Of a DNA stretch of 64,000 bases, positions 31,215 through 43,220 are shown in pieces; positions within the stretch are counted from its first letter, which is position 1; each line of letters begins with the position of its first letter. The notes beneath the pieces were generated by a model that saw nothing but the letters and a program-made list of their open reading frames with translations, ran no database searches and was not told where the DNA came from. Both the position numbers and the translations under genes were made by a program. Source of the DNA: Ostreococcus lucimarinus CCE9901 (taxonomy: Eukaryota > Chlorophyta > Mamiellophyceae > Mamiellales > Bathycoccaceae); assembly GCF_000092065.1 (NCBI RefSeq), contig NC_009356.1:496001-560000 (forward strand), written 5' to 3'.

Positions 31215-34200
31215 TTAACACTGGCGATCGCTCCAAGAGAGACAAACCGTTGCTCCATTGAGGGAAATGTCTTTCATTTCACCGCGAAATAATTCGCCAG
31301 CGACAGTGCAGTATTCACGTGCACTTAAAATAGCCTCGATCTCGTCCACTTTCGAAGAACCTTGCACACTGACACTATCCATTTTGATCTTTGGTCGAAC
31401 AACGCTTATATTCATACAAAGTGCCGATGATATCTCAAAATTGTCCCGGCCAAACACAACGTGTCCGTCATCTTTCTCTATGGTTGGTATGCAACCTAGA
31501 GACTTAGAAATATAGTCACCTTGAGAGTCCAGCATTTGGTGGATGAATTCTTCGTCGCCGTCTCCCGTAATAGTGTAAAGCACTTGAACTTGATCGTTTG
31601 TACGAAGTCCAGCACTTTTACGTAGCTTTTGGACACGGTTCACAAGCAGGCGAGCAGATGCTGAGAACAAAATAGAACTGTCGACGCTTAGATCCAGTAT
31701 GACCATACCTCCATCGTCCACTGTAGCATAAGCTACGTTAGCATCCTCTTGATGATTGAAATGATACTTAACGATGATATCCGAAGAAGTAAGTTCATGA
31801 CCTGCAATTACGGTTGACTTGCCACTCTGAAAAGTCGCAATTTTGAACGGATCCCATGATTTGATTTCTTGTGAAATTTCTTTCATGGACTTGCCTACTC
31901 GTTTACCCAACGCGGCAAAATTAGGTTCGGCTTTTAGCGTCGCAAACTTTGCCGGGTCGGAGCTCACCTCCACACGTCTCACATTCAGCTCATCTCTCAA
32001 GTATGATAGAAGTGCGTTCTGCGAGTCCTCAAGAAACTCAGTGTCAGAGTCGACAATCGTTATTGCTGATAAAGGCATTTTCAGTGGCTTTCCGGTACGT
32101 TCGCGTACAGCTCGAACGGTCTCTATCACAGCCTGCATCTTTGAGACGGAGCTCTCGATGCGAGGGGAGGAGCTTTGATTGAACCGAGGGAATTCACAGA
32201 GGTGAATACTTTCCTCTGATTCTGGCAGACAACGGCGTAAGTTCTGGTACATATTTTCCACAAAGAAAGGTGTGAACGGAGCCATTGTCTTGCATATAGT
32301 GAGAAGGACGTTGAACAACACGTCCAGGGCACATCTTGACTCGTCCCCGCCGTCTTTTCCTTTCAACCTACCCCGGTTGTAACGAACGTATACATTAGTC
32401 AACTGACTTATAAAAGAAATCAGCCTTGGCACAACGGTGTACAACCTGTAGCTATGCATCTCTTCGGTGACAAATTGTACGAGCGAGTTGGTTGAAGACA
32501 GTATCCATATATCGAGCACGTTTTTTGACGTCGGCTCTCCTTCACTCGGTGTAAAAGGGATCGATGCGGTTTCCTCAAGAAGACGAACGTTTTGCACGAG
32601 AAAGCGATACGCATTGTACCAAGGTAAGAAGACATCCTTCAAGACTCCAAAAACACCCTCCTCTTTGAACCTGAGAGGTTCAGCTCGCACAACAGGACTA
32701 TCAATCAGATATAAGCGAAGAGCATCTGCTCCGTACTTGTCTAAGATGGTGTTCGGATCAGGATAATTCTTCAGTGACTTGGACATCTTCTTCCCGTCTG
32801 AAGCCAGTACCAGACCATTGCAAATCAAATTTTTAAACGCAGGTTTGTCGAACAAAGCAGTTGAAAGCACCATCAGAGTATAGAACCAACCTCGGGTCTG
32901 ATCTAGACCCTCTGCTACAAAGTCTGCTGGAAAAGCGCTTTCAAACCTTTCTTTATTCTCAAACGGATAGTGTTGTTGGGCATATGGCATACTTCCACTT
33001 TCGAACCAACAATCAAAAACATCTTCGACGCGACGAAGTGGTGGGAACTCTGGACCGCGACTCGATGGTATTTCAAGATGGTCAATGAAATGACGATGTA
33101 AGTCGGTCACAACTTTCCCAGTTAGTTTCTCAAGCTCTGCAATTGAACCCACCACAATAGTCTCATCACCAGATGGAGAGGACCACACAGGTATGGGTGT
33201 CCCCCAATATCGATTTCTAGATATTGACCAATCATGTGCACTTTCAAGCCAGTTGTGGAAACGTTTTTCTTTCACGTATGTCGGCACCCACTCAGTTTGC
33301 AAATTGTTTGCGACAAGTCGCTCTTTGATCTCCTCTACTTTCACAAAAAACGAGGCCACTGCCCTGTAGATGAGAGGCGTTCTTGAACGCCAGCAGAAAG
33401 GGTAAGAGTGCACAATTCTCGCATTATCAATCAGACGACCACATTCTTTCGCCTGCTGAATTAGTAGTTTATCAGCATCTTTGATGTACATGCCTATGTA
33501 CGGTTGGGCCGCTGGTTCCATAAAACACCCATTCGCATCCACCGGGTCAGGAAGCGCGTCATCTTTTTGGAGAACATTATTTTCAATGCACACACGATAA
33601 TCATCTTCACCATACGCGGGAGCTTGATGCACAACACCCGTCCCTGAGTCATCTGTCACATAAGAATCACAACACACAGTGAACGCTTTTGGTCCCAAAG
33701 AACCCTCAAACCAGTCAAATATCGGTTTATACTTCAAACCTGAAAGTGAACGACCACTGACTGATTTTAAAATGCACCACTCATCGTTTAGAACCTTAGT
33801 AATTCCCTTGCTTTTTTTTGTTGCATGAGGTAAGCTTTCCATGCGAGCCTCGGCCACGATATAAACATTGCCTTCTGGGTCCTTAAGGTAAACGTATTGT
33901 AATTCTGGATTGACACATAGCGCTGTGTTTGACGGAAGCGTCCATGGAGTTGTTGTCCACGCTACAAGCGACGCTCCAAGTTCACAGCCAACGACTGGAA
34001 ACGCAATCTGCGCAGAATATGATTTCACAATACCAAGCTGAAATAGACGAGCTTACCATAACCGCTGGGTCAGACACATCTCTGTAGTCCAGGCCAGCCT
34101 CAAAGTTTGATAGGGGGGTGTTACAGGCAGTAGAATATGGCATAACTTTAAATCCCTTGTAAATCTACCGAAGCGTTTTAAAAATGGGCTACATCATCAC

Positions 34201-34992
34201 GTGAAGGAAGTTAATACCAGTTTTTTATCGTCCAATGACTTGAAAACCCACCATATGCTTTCCTGCGCAACGCAATAAGAACATGCTACTTGTACTACCA
34301 GAAGACGTACCATGAAGTTTGGATCCATCGTTTTGTAATCATTTTCGAAGTCGATCCATCGGCCTATTCTTTTAACTGTTTTCTCCCACTCTGCAGAATA
34401 CCGAAGGACAATACTTCTACACTCTTCGTTGTAGTTTCCGATACCCATTTTAAGAACGTCTTCTCTCCCACCAATTTCTGAAATTTGACAGTGTGAATAC
34501 GATGTTCGTATTTTCAGAAACAAACGCACTTAATTTTTTGTCTATCTCATGCTCCACCGGTAGGCCGTGGCAGTCCCAGCCGAAGCGTCTCACGACGTGC
34601 TTCCCAGTTGTAGATGCAAATCGGGTCACGATATCCTATAATCGGATGAAACTGCTGTCGAACACGTCCCAAGCAACACAAACCTTGATGGTACCCGCCA
34701 AAAGGTGGCCATAGTGAGGAAGACCAGTCGCAAACGGAGGACCATCGTAGAAGACAAACCTGTAGAAATCAGTCAAGCAGTTGAAGTTTGAGAGGAGAAC
34801 GAGACTTACTCGGGTTTGCCCTCAGTGCGGCGTAGCTGTTCGCCAAACGCATCAATGTCGTCCCATAGTTTCAAGATGCGTAGCTCCTACGTCGAGTGCG
34901 TGAATTTGGCGCAGTTTACAGCGTTTCGTTGGGTCTCGCACTTCGTCGGGAAAAGAGTATTGCTGCCCTTCGACGACCTCATATAACGTCAT
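31215..34992 (-). CDS. Isoleucyl-tRNA synthetase, cytosolic type
   Basis: Class I synthetase charging tRNA-Ile, with a CP1 editing domain. Eight exons (34992..34942, 34886..34810, 34759..34684, 34635..34530, 34477..34311, 34262..34218, 34164..34057, 34007..31215) join in phase to 1140 residues. The HIGH motif is split-free in exon 3 ([20 protein letters not shown]). [45 protein letters not shown] and the editing-site stretch [14 protein letters not shown] follow. KMSKS is canonical ([15 protein letters not shown]), and the anticodon domain comes last. All seven introns (about 46-55 nt) fall in the first kilobase; the last 2.8 kb is one exon. A TTG-initiated ORF reading MKSYSAQ at its start is intron sequence, not the true N-terminus. 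Confidence 0.95.
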
Positions 34993-35347
34993 TCTGGGCG
35001 ATGACGCAGAAAGCTCCTTTGAAAGCTGCTGTCGAAGTTTTCGTCGTCTTGAAGCCGTGCCGCTTCGTGAGGAGGGCTTTGTGTACACCGCGTTGAGGTT
35101 TTGGCCCTTCCGAGGTATTTATTACTGTTCGTATTTTTCGACTTGTAGCCACAAATCTACATGGTATAGCCTGAAAACGCCATCATGAAAAAACAACATC
35201 CTTCGTACTTACACAGAAAATCCATCTTCTTCACCCACACACCGCGAACTAACTATAGTAACTAGTACAGTACAGATCTACCTGTTCTGTGCCTGTAACA
35301 CGCGCGCGCCCGCCGCCACACCTGTCGTCAGCGAGGGACGACGAGCT
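34993..35347. promoter_or_regulatory. Divergent promoter region, IleRS / UTP6
   Basis: 355 bases between two divergent starts of growth-related genes. It contains AT-rich stretches and a purine/pyrimidine-alternating patch near 35300 (cgcgcgcgcccgccgcc). No exon or RNA is recognised. Confidence 0.35.
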
Positions 35348-36532
35348 ATGGGCGATACGAGCATGGTGCTGGAGCGCGCATCGCAAGATTTGATGAAACT
35401 AGAACTCGCTGGTATCATCACACCGCAGGAACGTAAGCATATATTTTCAACGCGCTCCAAACATGAGAATTCGCTGGCACGGCAGCGTGGTTCCAGTGAA
35501 CGCGCTTTTCTTGCATACAGTTCGTATGAGCTCGCTCTTGAGACTACGCTGCGGCTACGAATGAGAAAGAGCCGACATCACGCTCTCGCATCGACAGTCC
35601 AACAGCACGTACGCCGAGTCCTGGGTCGCGCTGTTCGTCAAAATACTTCGAGCCTTCATCTCTGGTACGTATTTGTACAGTACTGCGAGAAGCATGGTAG
35701 CAACAAATTATTATCTCGTGTGCTTGCGAAAGCGCTGAGATATCACACCGACAGCGTTGGACTTTGGTTGTATGCCGCAACCTTCGAGTTTCAGAAAAAC
35801 CTCAATGTGAATGCTGCTCGAGCTATCTTGCAACGTGCGCTGCGAAACTGCGCCGAAAAAGGCGACATCTGGTTAGCTTACTTCAAGATGGAAATTATGT
35901 ATGCGAACGTCATCAAGTCTCGGAAAGCGGCGCTACTATCCCAAAGTTTGACCGAAGCGACTGAGAGTAGCAAGGGTGGGATCCAACTGAAGGTTGAAGA
36001 TGGCGCGATTGCATTTCTGGTCTTTCACAAGGGCGCGTCTCAACAAGAACGAGATTCAAACTTGTGCCTGAGGATGCTCTGTGCTGCCATGGGCCTACAT
36101 CACGCTAGTACACTAATCGAGCGCATGCTCGCATCACGCATAGCATACGAGCAAGAGACAGCTACGGTAGCAAATTTTATTCTTCATAAGAAACGAACTC
36201 GTGCTACTTATCGCAGCTTGCATAAGTTGCTTAGTACGCGCGACGTATCAGCGCACATGGTGAACCAACTTCATGCCCTCCGGCGGACCCTGGAAGAATC
36301 TGAACTCAGCACCAGTACCTGGAGTAAATTATCTTTCCTATTAAAACGTGTCCATTATTCGGTGGAAGAAAAAGCCTTGCAAATGTTGAACAAGGCGCTC
36401 GTACTGCATTCGCTTGGTGTGGACACAAGATTTTCAAAGAGGCAGGGCGCACACGCAATGATAACATGTTTCAACTTTGAAGAACACGAATTTCTACAAA
36501 AAGGGCACTTTTTCAGTGCCCGAATGTATTGA
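35348..36532 (+). CDS. U3 snoRNP protein UTP6 (HAT-repeat)
   Basis: Component of the UTP-B/SSU processome that binds nascent pre-rRNA in the nucleolus. The single exon gives 394 residues, close to yeast Utp6. The N-terminal region has the family pattern LMKLELAGIITPQERKHIF, RSKHENSLARQ, FLAYSSYELALETTLRLR. Half-a-TPR (HAT) repeats follow (SLHLWYVFVQYCEK, VGLWLYAATFEFQK, NAARAILQRALRNCA, GDIWLAYFKMEI). The C-terminal third is less conserved. Its neighbours include other ribosome-synthesis genes in the window (MAK16), but no operon-like relation is implied. Confidence 0.85.
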   Translation: MGDTSMVLERASQDLMKLELAGIITPQERKHIFSTRSKHENSLARQRGSSERAFLAYSSYELALETTLRLRMRKSRHHALASTVQQHVRRVLGRAVRQNTSSLHLWYVFVQYCEKHGSNKLLSRVLAKALRYHTDSVGLWLYAATFEFQKNLNVNAARAILQRALRNCAEKGDIWLAYFKMEIMYANVIKSRKAALLSQSLTEATESSKGGIQLKVEDGAIAFLVFHKGASQQERDSNLCLRMLCAAMGLHHASTLIERMLASRIAYEQETATVANFILHKKRTRATYRSLHKLLSTRDVSAHMVNQLHALRRTLEESELSTSTWSKLSFLLKRVHYSVEEKALQMLNKALVLHSLGVDTRFSKRQGAHAMITCFNFEEHEFLQKGHFFSARMY

Positions 36533-36625
36533 CTCATAAATAACCACCGCTTATACCTACCATCTGAAACAGAATCACATTGCAGAAGTTGGAAAATAAG
36601 AGTCGTGCAGTCACGTGTTACCAGT

Positions 36626-39600
36626 TCAACATCGGTACTTCAGTTCCTGTGTTCGACATATCGATGTGGGTACTCCGTAAATTATGGGTGCCGCTCCAAC
36701 AAGGTACTTTAGCTGACACGCGTATCGTGCAACTCGTACAGCATCACTCGCACATTGGAACTCCGGAGATTCGTTCATAGAGTACGATAACCACTGCTCT
36801 AGCAATCGCGAAGAGAACCTATCAATGTCGCGATCAGTGACGTCCCACATATTAGCTATCACGATGGGAGCGCCAGCAAGTAGATATAGCATAGAGATAC
36901 TAGATAGTGATGAACACTCCATAATATCATATACACCACTCGAACAGCCCATTAATACCGTTGCAGTACAAATTGAAGCATCCTGGAAGGAGCCCGTCTT
37001 CAAAATATCTTGTCCTCCACCATGACCGAAATAAAGGTAGAAATCAAAGCTCTGGAGTGATTGGATCAATTCACTTGCGGTAGGCGACGTTCCGCTGACA
37101 CCATCCCACCCTGCTTTTGTCAGCAAAGGTTCAAGCTGTTGCTGTGTGCCGAGTAGATCGCCAGTCGGATTCAAAACAAAAAAAGTACTACTAATATTCT
37201 TTGCATGTCTTGTGTTGCTCTGGAAATCAGCGATACTTTGAGCGATAGCAACTGAGGGCGTTCTATATATGCGCTGATTATTTAAAGAATCAAGAGATTC
37301 CCAGGTGAAATGTCGCGTGACATCGTCAAGTGAAACAATGACAGCACTCCGCTGCAAAAAGCAACCAGCATTTGTCAGAGAAGTAGTTCTCTTCAGTTCA
37401 GCCAGATATTTCCGCGCAAAAGTGACCATGTCAGCAACATGTTCGCACGTGGATATTTTCTGTAACACGCTTTGTTTATCAGAAGATAAAACTAGGCACA
37501 CTGGAGCTGATTTATGTTCGCATGGATTCAACAGAAGAGACGAAAGTGCGAGCCTGAACTCGTCGTCTGTCATGCAATCTAAGCCATGGATAAGTAGCCG
37601 GAGCAGCTGCGAAGCTGATGCAACAAGCTGTAAATCTAGCTTTGATGCAAGAATCCGAAGTCTAGACATGAGTTCATCGTATAAATCTCGAAGTTGTTGT
37701 TGTTGCTGCAGCACTAAATCACCAAGTAATAGAACCCTCCACGCACCAAGTACGTCTATGTCAAGTTGAGAAAGTATCTTGCGGAGGCTAGCATCAAGTT
37801 GAAGTCGCTTTTCCCACCAGACAATTTTTGAACTTCTGCTGTCCACCGAAGTAGGTAGATTTTTCTGTTCTTTGATGATCCGTGAAAAGTTATGAAATAT
37901 TTCGCTAAGAAATGGGTTGGCGATTTGAACACAAAGCGCAGATCCGTCGACGCCACTTACTCTGGAGATGATCAGTTTGTCGCGGCGATTATCGTTGTCG
38001 GTGTGAGTGCACTTCACTATCCCTATTGTCAGCACCGGTGAACCCGTGATCGCTGTCTGTCGACATTTTTCTCCCAAGGCATTGTCTACACCAGCAAGTT
38101 CAGCGATTTCTTCACGAGATACTTGAAGACACTGGACTGCAGACGCAAACTGAGGAAATTGATCGCATTTCATCTTTCTCATCTTCCGAACGAAAGCCTC
38201 GTCGCACTGTAGCCACTTGACGGTTTTGAGCGTCAGTAAAGCTAGATACTGACTCCTTGTGACTGCTCCGTAGCAAGTTTGTAATCCGCTTGCTACTTTA
38301 CAGGGACTTTGTGTGTGATCAGAAATCATCAACGACAGAAGTCTCGACTGTAGTTCCCAAAGGATGATAGGAGTGTCACGACATCGCCATAACAGCTCCA
38401 TTACTTTGTTTCTCATTTCTATGGACATGCACACTGCGGGAGAGCGTGAATCCAAGCCCGGGCGAGGCATATCAAGTGGAAGGACTATTGAAAAGTCAAG
38501 CTTCAGTTCACATGAAAGTGAGAGAGCAACCAAAATTGGCTCATAATTCCGACAATCTTTCAACAGAGCCCCCAGGAGTGAAAATGATGTATCTGTATCT
38601 GGATCGTCCGAAGGTGTTAGAACTCCAAGATATAATAGCCTCGCATAAATTGAGCGAAAAGGACCCAACAACGAGGCACAAAGTGAGTGTTGTAAATGGT
38701 CAACATGCGCATTCACCTGACACCCACGTGACTCTGCCCTTCTATGCACAACGGCAGATATTTCGGCTATGGTTTCTCTAACTCGTGATATGTTCGTACC
38801 ACGAAACTCGGACTTATGCTCGTTTTCACAACACGAGCACTCTATGATTGAAGATAAAACCTTCGCATACACGTCCATCCTGGTATCGAAGATACTTTCT
38901 TGCGTTCTTCGGAAAAGGGCTCCATCGATAACCTCATGATAAGTCAAAAGCTCATCTCTAGCTTCTGTCAACCTTCCAAGTCGTTGATAAGTACCCGCCT
39001 TGCGTAAGTGTACAGCTCCTTGCAACGCATGCGAGCATACTCGGCGAGATAATTTCAAAGCTTCATCAAATGCGTGCAGGCTGGAAGACACCATGCCTAT
39101 CTCAGCGCAGATAGTTGCTTTCGTGCAGAGCGCTGATATGTAAGTCCCGACCACAAAAAAGTAGGAAACTTTTGGATCACATATACTTGCTTCTCCAGTT
39201 ACCTCTTTCACCGAGTCATGGTAGGAGCTGAGGCAATTTCGCAGGGAAGAAAGAGCAATTTCCACATAAGAGAATGCCTCGCTAATATGTCCTCTTTCTG
39301 CAGCAACACCTGCTAGAAGAAGTTTGGATCTCCCCTGATGAGCGCTACACGTTTTGGATATGCGTCTCTGCCACGGACGATGTCTATGAAGCGATAGTAG
39401 TAGACATGGCGCCGGAATTGGTGCCAGAAGAATAGCAGCAACATGGCTTGTTGTCTCCGGACAAATGAAATGTCTTAGCCTGTTTGATAAATGAGTAGAA
39501 CCTAAGGTATTCAACTTCTCGCAAATGTCTTGTATAGCTTCGAACATGCGTCGAACACCGTCTGAACTTTTTGCATTCAAGTGCTCTTCAAACACGCGAC

Positions 39601-41878
39601 AAAATTTTTCCAACTCGTGCAAACTGATTTCTTCCTGGATAAACATTTGTGCATGTTTAAAAGCTCCGCTTTCGTTGATGCTGATCAAAGCTAACGCAGT
39701 ACGACATGCGAACTCAATTGAAACCGCTAGGCGCAAGTATTCAGCATCAATTGCGCGCGCAACTTTCAGTAAGACATCATGATACACTTGTATTATTCCC
39801 GACTGTCCACACACCGCACATGCGCGGGTACGACACTGTCCAGATCCATGCGACACAGGAGGGAACATAACTTGGAGAAGATCAGAAACAGCTGCGATAT
39901 GCGCTGAGCTATAATTAATTCGCAACTTTTGCCAATCACTGAGCACTTCGATTGCGAATGTGAACAATGCGCTTTTCAACTGATGCCTCAAACACATGGA
40001 AATATTTGAACTGTCCCAAAATAGACATTCCTCAATAATTCTGATCAATATCTCGACAGTTTTCTCACGCTCTACTAATTGGGGAATGAAAGGTTTGAAT
40101 GTTTCCTTGTTTCCTGCAAAGCTGGTTGAGATTTCGGCATAAAGTACCAATATTGCTTTGAAAGGCATTTCAGACGTTCCGTAGTGATGCGATTCACTTA
40201 ACAAGAGTTTGACAGCATTTTCTTTTGACGTTTTGTGCAAGTGGTGGAATAGAGTTTTGATTCGACCATGTCTTTCGCCGCTTGTGTTGACTTCATTTGC
40301 TTCGAAACCACCCAAATGATCGCAACACCGCAAAGTTGTCCTGTAAAGTGCCTCTGCGGCTTCTTGGTGTCCTGTCTCGGCGCACTTCTGTGCAAGCGTG
40401 TGGATAGATCTACGTGTGGCTAAAGTATTGAAGCCATTCAAAAGCACGAGTTGACTCAAGGTGTGCATCGCAATCGAATCGTGTGTGAACTTGTGTTCCA
40501 AGTTATTCGTCTCGAGCTGAATGGCAAGCAGAGCGTTTGATAAGCATAGACTTGGCAATGCAGCACAGAAAGCATGGGGTGTTGTATCAATTTTCAGGCT
40601 ATACTCTGCAAGCTGCGCTCCGATTATAGCGAACTGTCGTATTTGGCATAAGAAGTCTGCGGTGCAATTCAAGTCTGCAGCACCTGCATCATATGCAAAG
40701 CGTTGGACTTCTCGTGCAAGTAAACAAAATGTGTGAAACAAATACTGAGGGTGGTCCAATTCTAATGCTCGTGAAAGCTCAACATTTGCGCACGCCAGTT
40801 CGCGCGACAAAACATTCTGATTGGACCGCAGAGTAAAATGAAGTGCAGTTTTTAGGGTCACAAGAAGCCAAGGTTCAACAGCACTTGGCAACATCGTATC
40901 AAGAAGTCGGAGGGCCTCAGCTTGAGTATCTGTTTTAACCGCTTGCTGCATAAGCTGCTTATAAATTGAAAAGAGCATGTCTTGCGTCATAAGCGCTTGC
41001 ATACGCGTCAAAGTTTCTCTTGAGATATCCTTGGCGCTACTATAGCATACAAGTTTCGTCGAAACTTGGAGCAAATATTCTTTGTTAAAGGTAGAGTTTT
41101 CCAGACAAAAGAGTATGACTTGAACAAATTTCTGCCGCGTATACATGGCCTCAGAAGAATTAGTCAAGCCTGATATCACGATGAAAGCTTTCAAGGCACT
41201 GTTTGTAAAACTGCGAACATATTTATCGGCGAAATCCCCAGACTGAGCAAGAACAAGTTTGAGGACAGGCTGCATGATGTTTGATACCTGTAGATAACCG
41301 TCCACCAGAATTTCCCTTCTATCTGGACTTGCTATCAGCGCGCTGATCAAATTCAAAACCAATCCAATAACCATCGTCACAAAAAGTTTATCTCCTCGTC
41401 GTTCGCCACAAATTTTCTCTACTTGAGATAGATCAAAGTTCTCAGTGCGCAACTGTTGAAAAAGATCTTTGAGTAACGCCCAGCAGTTGTGGATTGTCTT
41501 GTCATTTTCATGTAACGCGGCTAATCTTCGGATCAAAGTATATCGCAGACCAGAAATATTATCATCGTCGCCAGGTTTTCTCAACACCCAGAGCACATCA
41601 CACAGTTTTTCAGCAGCTGCCAAAAAACGTTGACGCTGTGACTTTGATTGTAGCGAAGTGCCAGCCAATAGCTTCAACGTGTCTTGTACTGCAGTAAACA
41701 TGTCTTGCATAAGATGATCTGATAGTGTCTGCAACTGCGATCGGTCTACTCTGATGAGTAAGTTGCAAGCTTCTGTAGTGAGAGCCTCAAAGTTCAGACA
41801 AGCTTTTCCGTATTCTGCTTGAGTGTGCGCGGCGGAATACTGACGGACAAGCCTTGCTATCTGTGCGTGCGAGTCCAT
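36626..41878 (-). CDS. Separase (sister-chromatid separating protease)
   Basis: Caspase-like clan CD protease that cleaves cohesin's kleisin at anaphase. A single 1750-residue exon, within the size range of separases. Most of the protein is an alpha-helical TPR-like solenoid. The C-terminal protease domain carries the C50 signatures: FYLYFGHGGG with catalytic His (about residue 1619) and LMGCSSG with catalytic Cys (about residue 1645), followed by APIVIANMWDVTDRDIDRF. The C50 family order and the ~26-residue His-Cys spacing are kept. There is no intron over 5.2 kb, in contrast with small, intron-dense neighbours. The securin-binding region cannot be seen from sequence alone. Confidence 0.95.
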   Translation of the reverse strand: MDSHAQIARLVRQYSAAHTQAEYGKACLNFEALTTEACNLLIRVDRSQLQTLSDHLMQDMFTAVQDTLKLLAGTSLQSKSQRQRFLAAAEKLCDVLWVLRKPGDDDNISGLRYTLIRRLAALHENDKTIHNCWALLKDLFQQLRTENFDLSQVEKICGERRGDKLFVTMVIGLVLNLISALIASPDRREILVDGYLQVSNIMQPVLKLVLAQSGDFADKYVRSFTNSALKAFIVISGLTNSSEAMYTRQKFVQVILFCLENSTFNKEYLLQVSTKLVCYSSAKDISRETLTRMQALMTQDMLFSIYKQLMQQAVKTDTQAEALRLLDTMLPSAVEPWLLVTLKTALHFTLRSNQNVLSRELACANVELSRALELDHPQYLFHTFCLLAREVQRFAYDAGAADLNCTADFLCQIRQFAIIGAQLAEYSLKIDTTPHAFCAALPSLCLSNALLAIQLETNNLEHKFTHDSIAMHTLSQLVLLNGFNTLATRRSIHTLAQKCAETGHQEAAEALYRTTLRCCDHLGGFEANEVNTSGERHGRIKTLFHHLHKTSKENAVKLLLSESHHYGTSEMPFKAILVLYAEISTSFAGNKETFKPFIPQLVEREKTVEILIRIIEECLFWDSSNISMCLRHQLKSALFTFAIEVLSDWQKLRINYSSAHIAAVSDLLQVMFPPVSHGSGQCRTRACAVCGQSGIIQVYHDVLLKVARAIDAEYLRLAVSIEFACRTALALISINESGAFKHAQMFIQEEISLHELEKFCRVFEEHLNAKSSDGVRRMFEAIQDICEKLNTLGSTHLSNRLRHFICPETTSHVAAILLAPIPAPCLLLSLHRHRPWQRRISKTCSAHQGRSKLLLAGVAAERGHISEAFSYVEIALSSLRNCLSSYHDSVKEVTGEASICDPKVSYFFVVGTYISALCTKATICAEIGMVSSSLHAFDEALKLSRRVCSHALQGAVHLRKAGTYQRLGRLTEARDELLTYHEVIDGALFRRTQESIFDTRMDVYAKVLSSIIECSCCENEHKSEFRGTNISRVRETIAEISAVVHRRAESRGCQVNAHVDHLQHSLCASLLGPFRSIYARLLYLGVLTPSDDPDTDTSFSLLGALLKDCRNYEPILVALSLSCELKLDFSIVLPLDMPRPGLDSRSPAVCMSIEMRNKVMELLWRCRDTPIILWELQSRLLSLMISDHTQSPCKVASGLQTCYGAVTRSQYLALLTLKTVKWLQCDEAFVRKMRKMKCDQFPQFASAVQCLQVSREEIAELAGVDNALGEKCRQTAITGSPVLTIGIVKCTHTDNDNRRDKLIISRVSGVDGSALCVQIANPFLSEIFHNFSRIIKEQKNLPTSVDSRSSKIVWWEKRLQLDASLRKILSQLDIDVLGAWRVLLLGDLVLQQQQQLRDLYDELMSRLRILASKLDLQLVASASQLLRLLIHGLDCMTDDEFRLALSSLLLNPCEHKSAPVCLVLSSDKQSVLQKISTCEHVADMVTFARKYLAELKRTTSLTNAGCFLQRSAVIVSLDDVTRHFTWESLDSLNNQRIYRTPSVAIAQSIADFQSNTRHAKNISSTFFVLNPTGDLLGTQQQLEPLLTKAGWDGVSGTSPTASELIQSLQSFDFYLYFGHGGGQDILKTGSFQDASICTATVLMGCSSGVYDIMECSSLSSISMLYLLAGAPIVIANMWDVTDRDIDRFSSRLLEQWLSYSMNESPEFQCASDAVRVARYACQLKYLVGAAPIIYGVPTSICRTQELKYRC

Positions 41879-42247
41879 CCCGACTGTGGTACTCTACTCG
41901 CGCATATCTAACTCCATTCTTTTCTCTTTTTCGCTGCTTCCTTTCAGCAGTGACGGCGTTGCCCGAGAGCTGTTTTTTTGAATTCCCTCGCTTGCTCTGG
42001 TGCGCGCTCTCGGCGGTTATCTCTCTCGTTCGAGAGCCGGTGCTTACTGGCGTGAGAACATATATTAACAATCTCTAGTACTATATATTGTATATTTCCA
42101 CTTTTTCGGGTAAATCATGTTATCTCCGCTTTAGTAAAAAAGAGGAGCACATCCACCTGCCATACATATAATGTGGCAAGATATGTCAAACTTTGCCTTT
42201 CTACGTTGGGATTTTGAATCGCCTGTTTTCGAGTAAATTGAACGATA
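41879..42247. other. Intergenic region, separase 5' to eIF4E 3'
   Basis: 369 bases between two genes on the minus strand. It holds the separase promoter, with a CT-rich stretch (ttcttttctctttttcgctgc near 41920-41940) and an AT-rich run (atatattgtatattt near 42082-42098). No gene is recognised. Confidence 0.35.
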
Positions 42248-42879
42248 TCAAACGGTGTACCGATCCTTTGCCCTACGCTCCAGTCGAATGGCATCATCGT
42301 GTACCATGTACCCGATTTTCTCACTTTCAGGGATGTCCAAAATGTCTTTCAAATGTCGACCAATAGCTACCTGTTCAGGTTCGCTTGACGCTGTCTTTGT
42401 CCACAAGGCGATTCGATGCTGCTTCTGCCGCACACTGATGACGGCTCCGCAAACTTCGGTGGTTTCACTGAATTGCTCGCCAATCATACACAAAAGAAGA
42501 TTCAACCAACTTTCGTCAAGCTCTTCCCCATCTTTCTGCTTTGGGACATAATATGTCCATTTGCCACCTTTTGCGCATGTCTCATCTTCCCACTTTGGCT
42601 CGATGCCCTCCTTGAACAAATGAAAATCCGTACCCATGATTAATTTGGAAGGTGTAAGGATGTTGTTGTACAGACACCAAAAGTCTTCCACAGTGTTGAA
42701 AGTATATACACTCCGAAGTGTTTGTCCCCATGTGGTCTGCTTCTGGCGACTGTGTGCTTCATCATCAATTCGGAATAACTAATTTGATGGAATGTGACTC
42801 ACCCGTTTGGATTATCAAACCACAAAGTCCACGTGTGTTCGAGGGGGTGCTTCGTCATTTGTTTGAAACCCTCGCTCAT
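42248..42879 (-). CDS. Translation initiation factor eIF4E
   Basis: Cap-binding protein that recruits mRNA to ribosomes through eIF4G. Exons 42879..42803 and 42749..42248 join in phase to 192 residues. The first exon ends in LEHTWTLWFDNPNG, and the second opens RQKQTTWGQTL and continues VYTFNTVEDFWCLYNNI. These are canonical, including the Trp residues that sandwich the cap guanine. Next are FKEGIEPKWEDE (with the Trp-Glu cap-recognition pair) and GGKWTY, then WLNLLLCMIGEQF, GAVISVRQKQHRIALWTKT. The N-terminal tail is very short (MSEGFKQMTK). The first-exon frame runs far upstream but lacks homology. Confidence 0.95.
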
Positions 42880-43220
42880 GTTCGCTCTCGGGTTCGCACG
42901 AGCCCGGGATATTTGACGATATATGTGTACGCGCGCGTGGCGTAGCGGTCTACGTAGCTGTAGAGCGTTCCTGAGCAAACACGGGGTGCGGCGAGCGCAA
43001 GTGTCGGATCTTCCCGAGAAGGGACATACACGACCTGCGTTGCCAACTCTTTTTACACCACACTCTGTACTCAAACGTGAACTCCTCACAACTGATTAGG
43101 GTTTCATCGAAGTGTTTATTTTACACAAATAATAAAAATAAATAAACGAAGAGAGACGCGTCGCGAACCCACGCACGGTTCGCTCGTAGTTCTGCATCGC
43201 CGTGCAAACACACGCGCGAG
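42880..43220. promoter_or_regulatory. Divergent promoter region, eIF4E / SWR1
   Basis: 341 bases with no recognised gene. An AT-rich patch (tacacaaataataaaaataaataaacg, near 43120-43147) lies about 75 bases before the SWR1-like start. No specific element is named. Confidence 0.35.

Noticed and set aside
33990-34028. ORF start reading MKSYSAQ as the N-terminus of isoleucyl-tRNA synthetase
   Set aside because: It is intron sequence. The preceding exons with the HIGH motif join in phase at 34007.
42900-43000. tRNA-like GTGGCGTAGCGGTCTAC stretch
   Set aside because: It looks like a D-arm by eye, but no matching anticodon arm, T-arm or acceptor stem follows.
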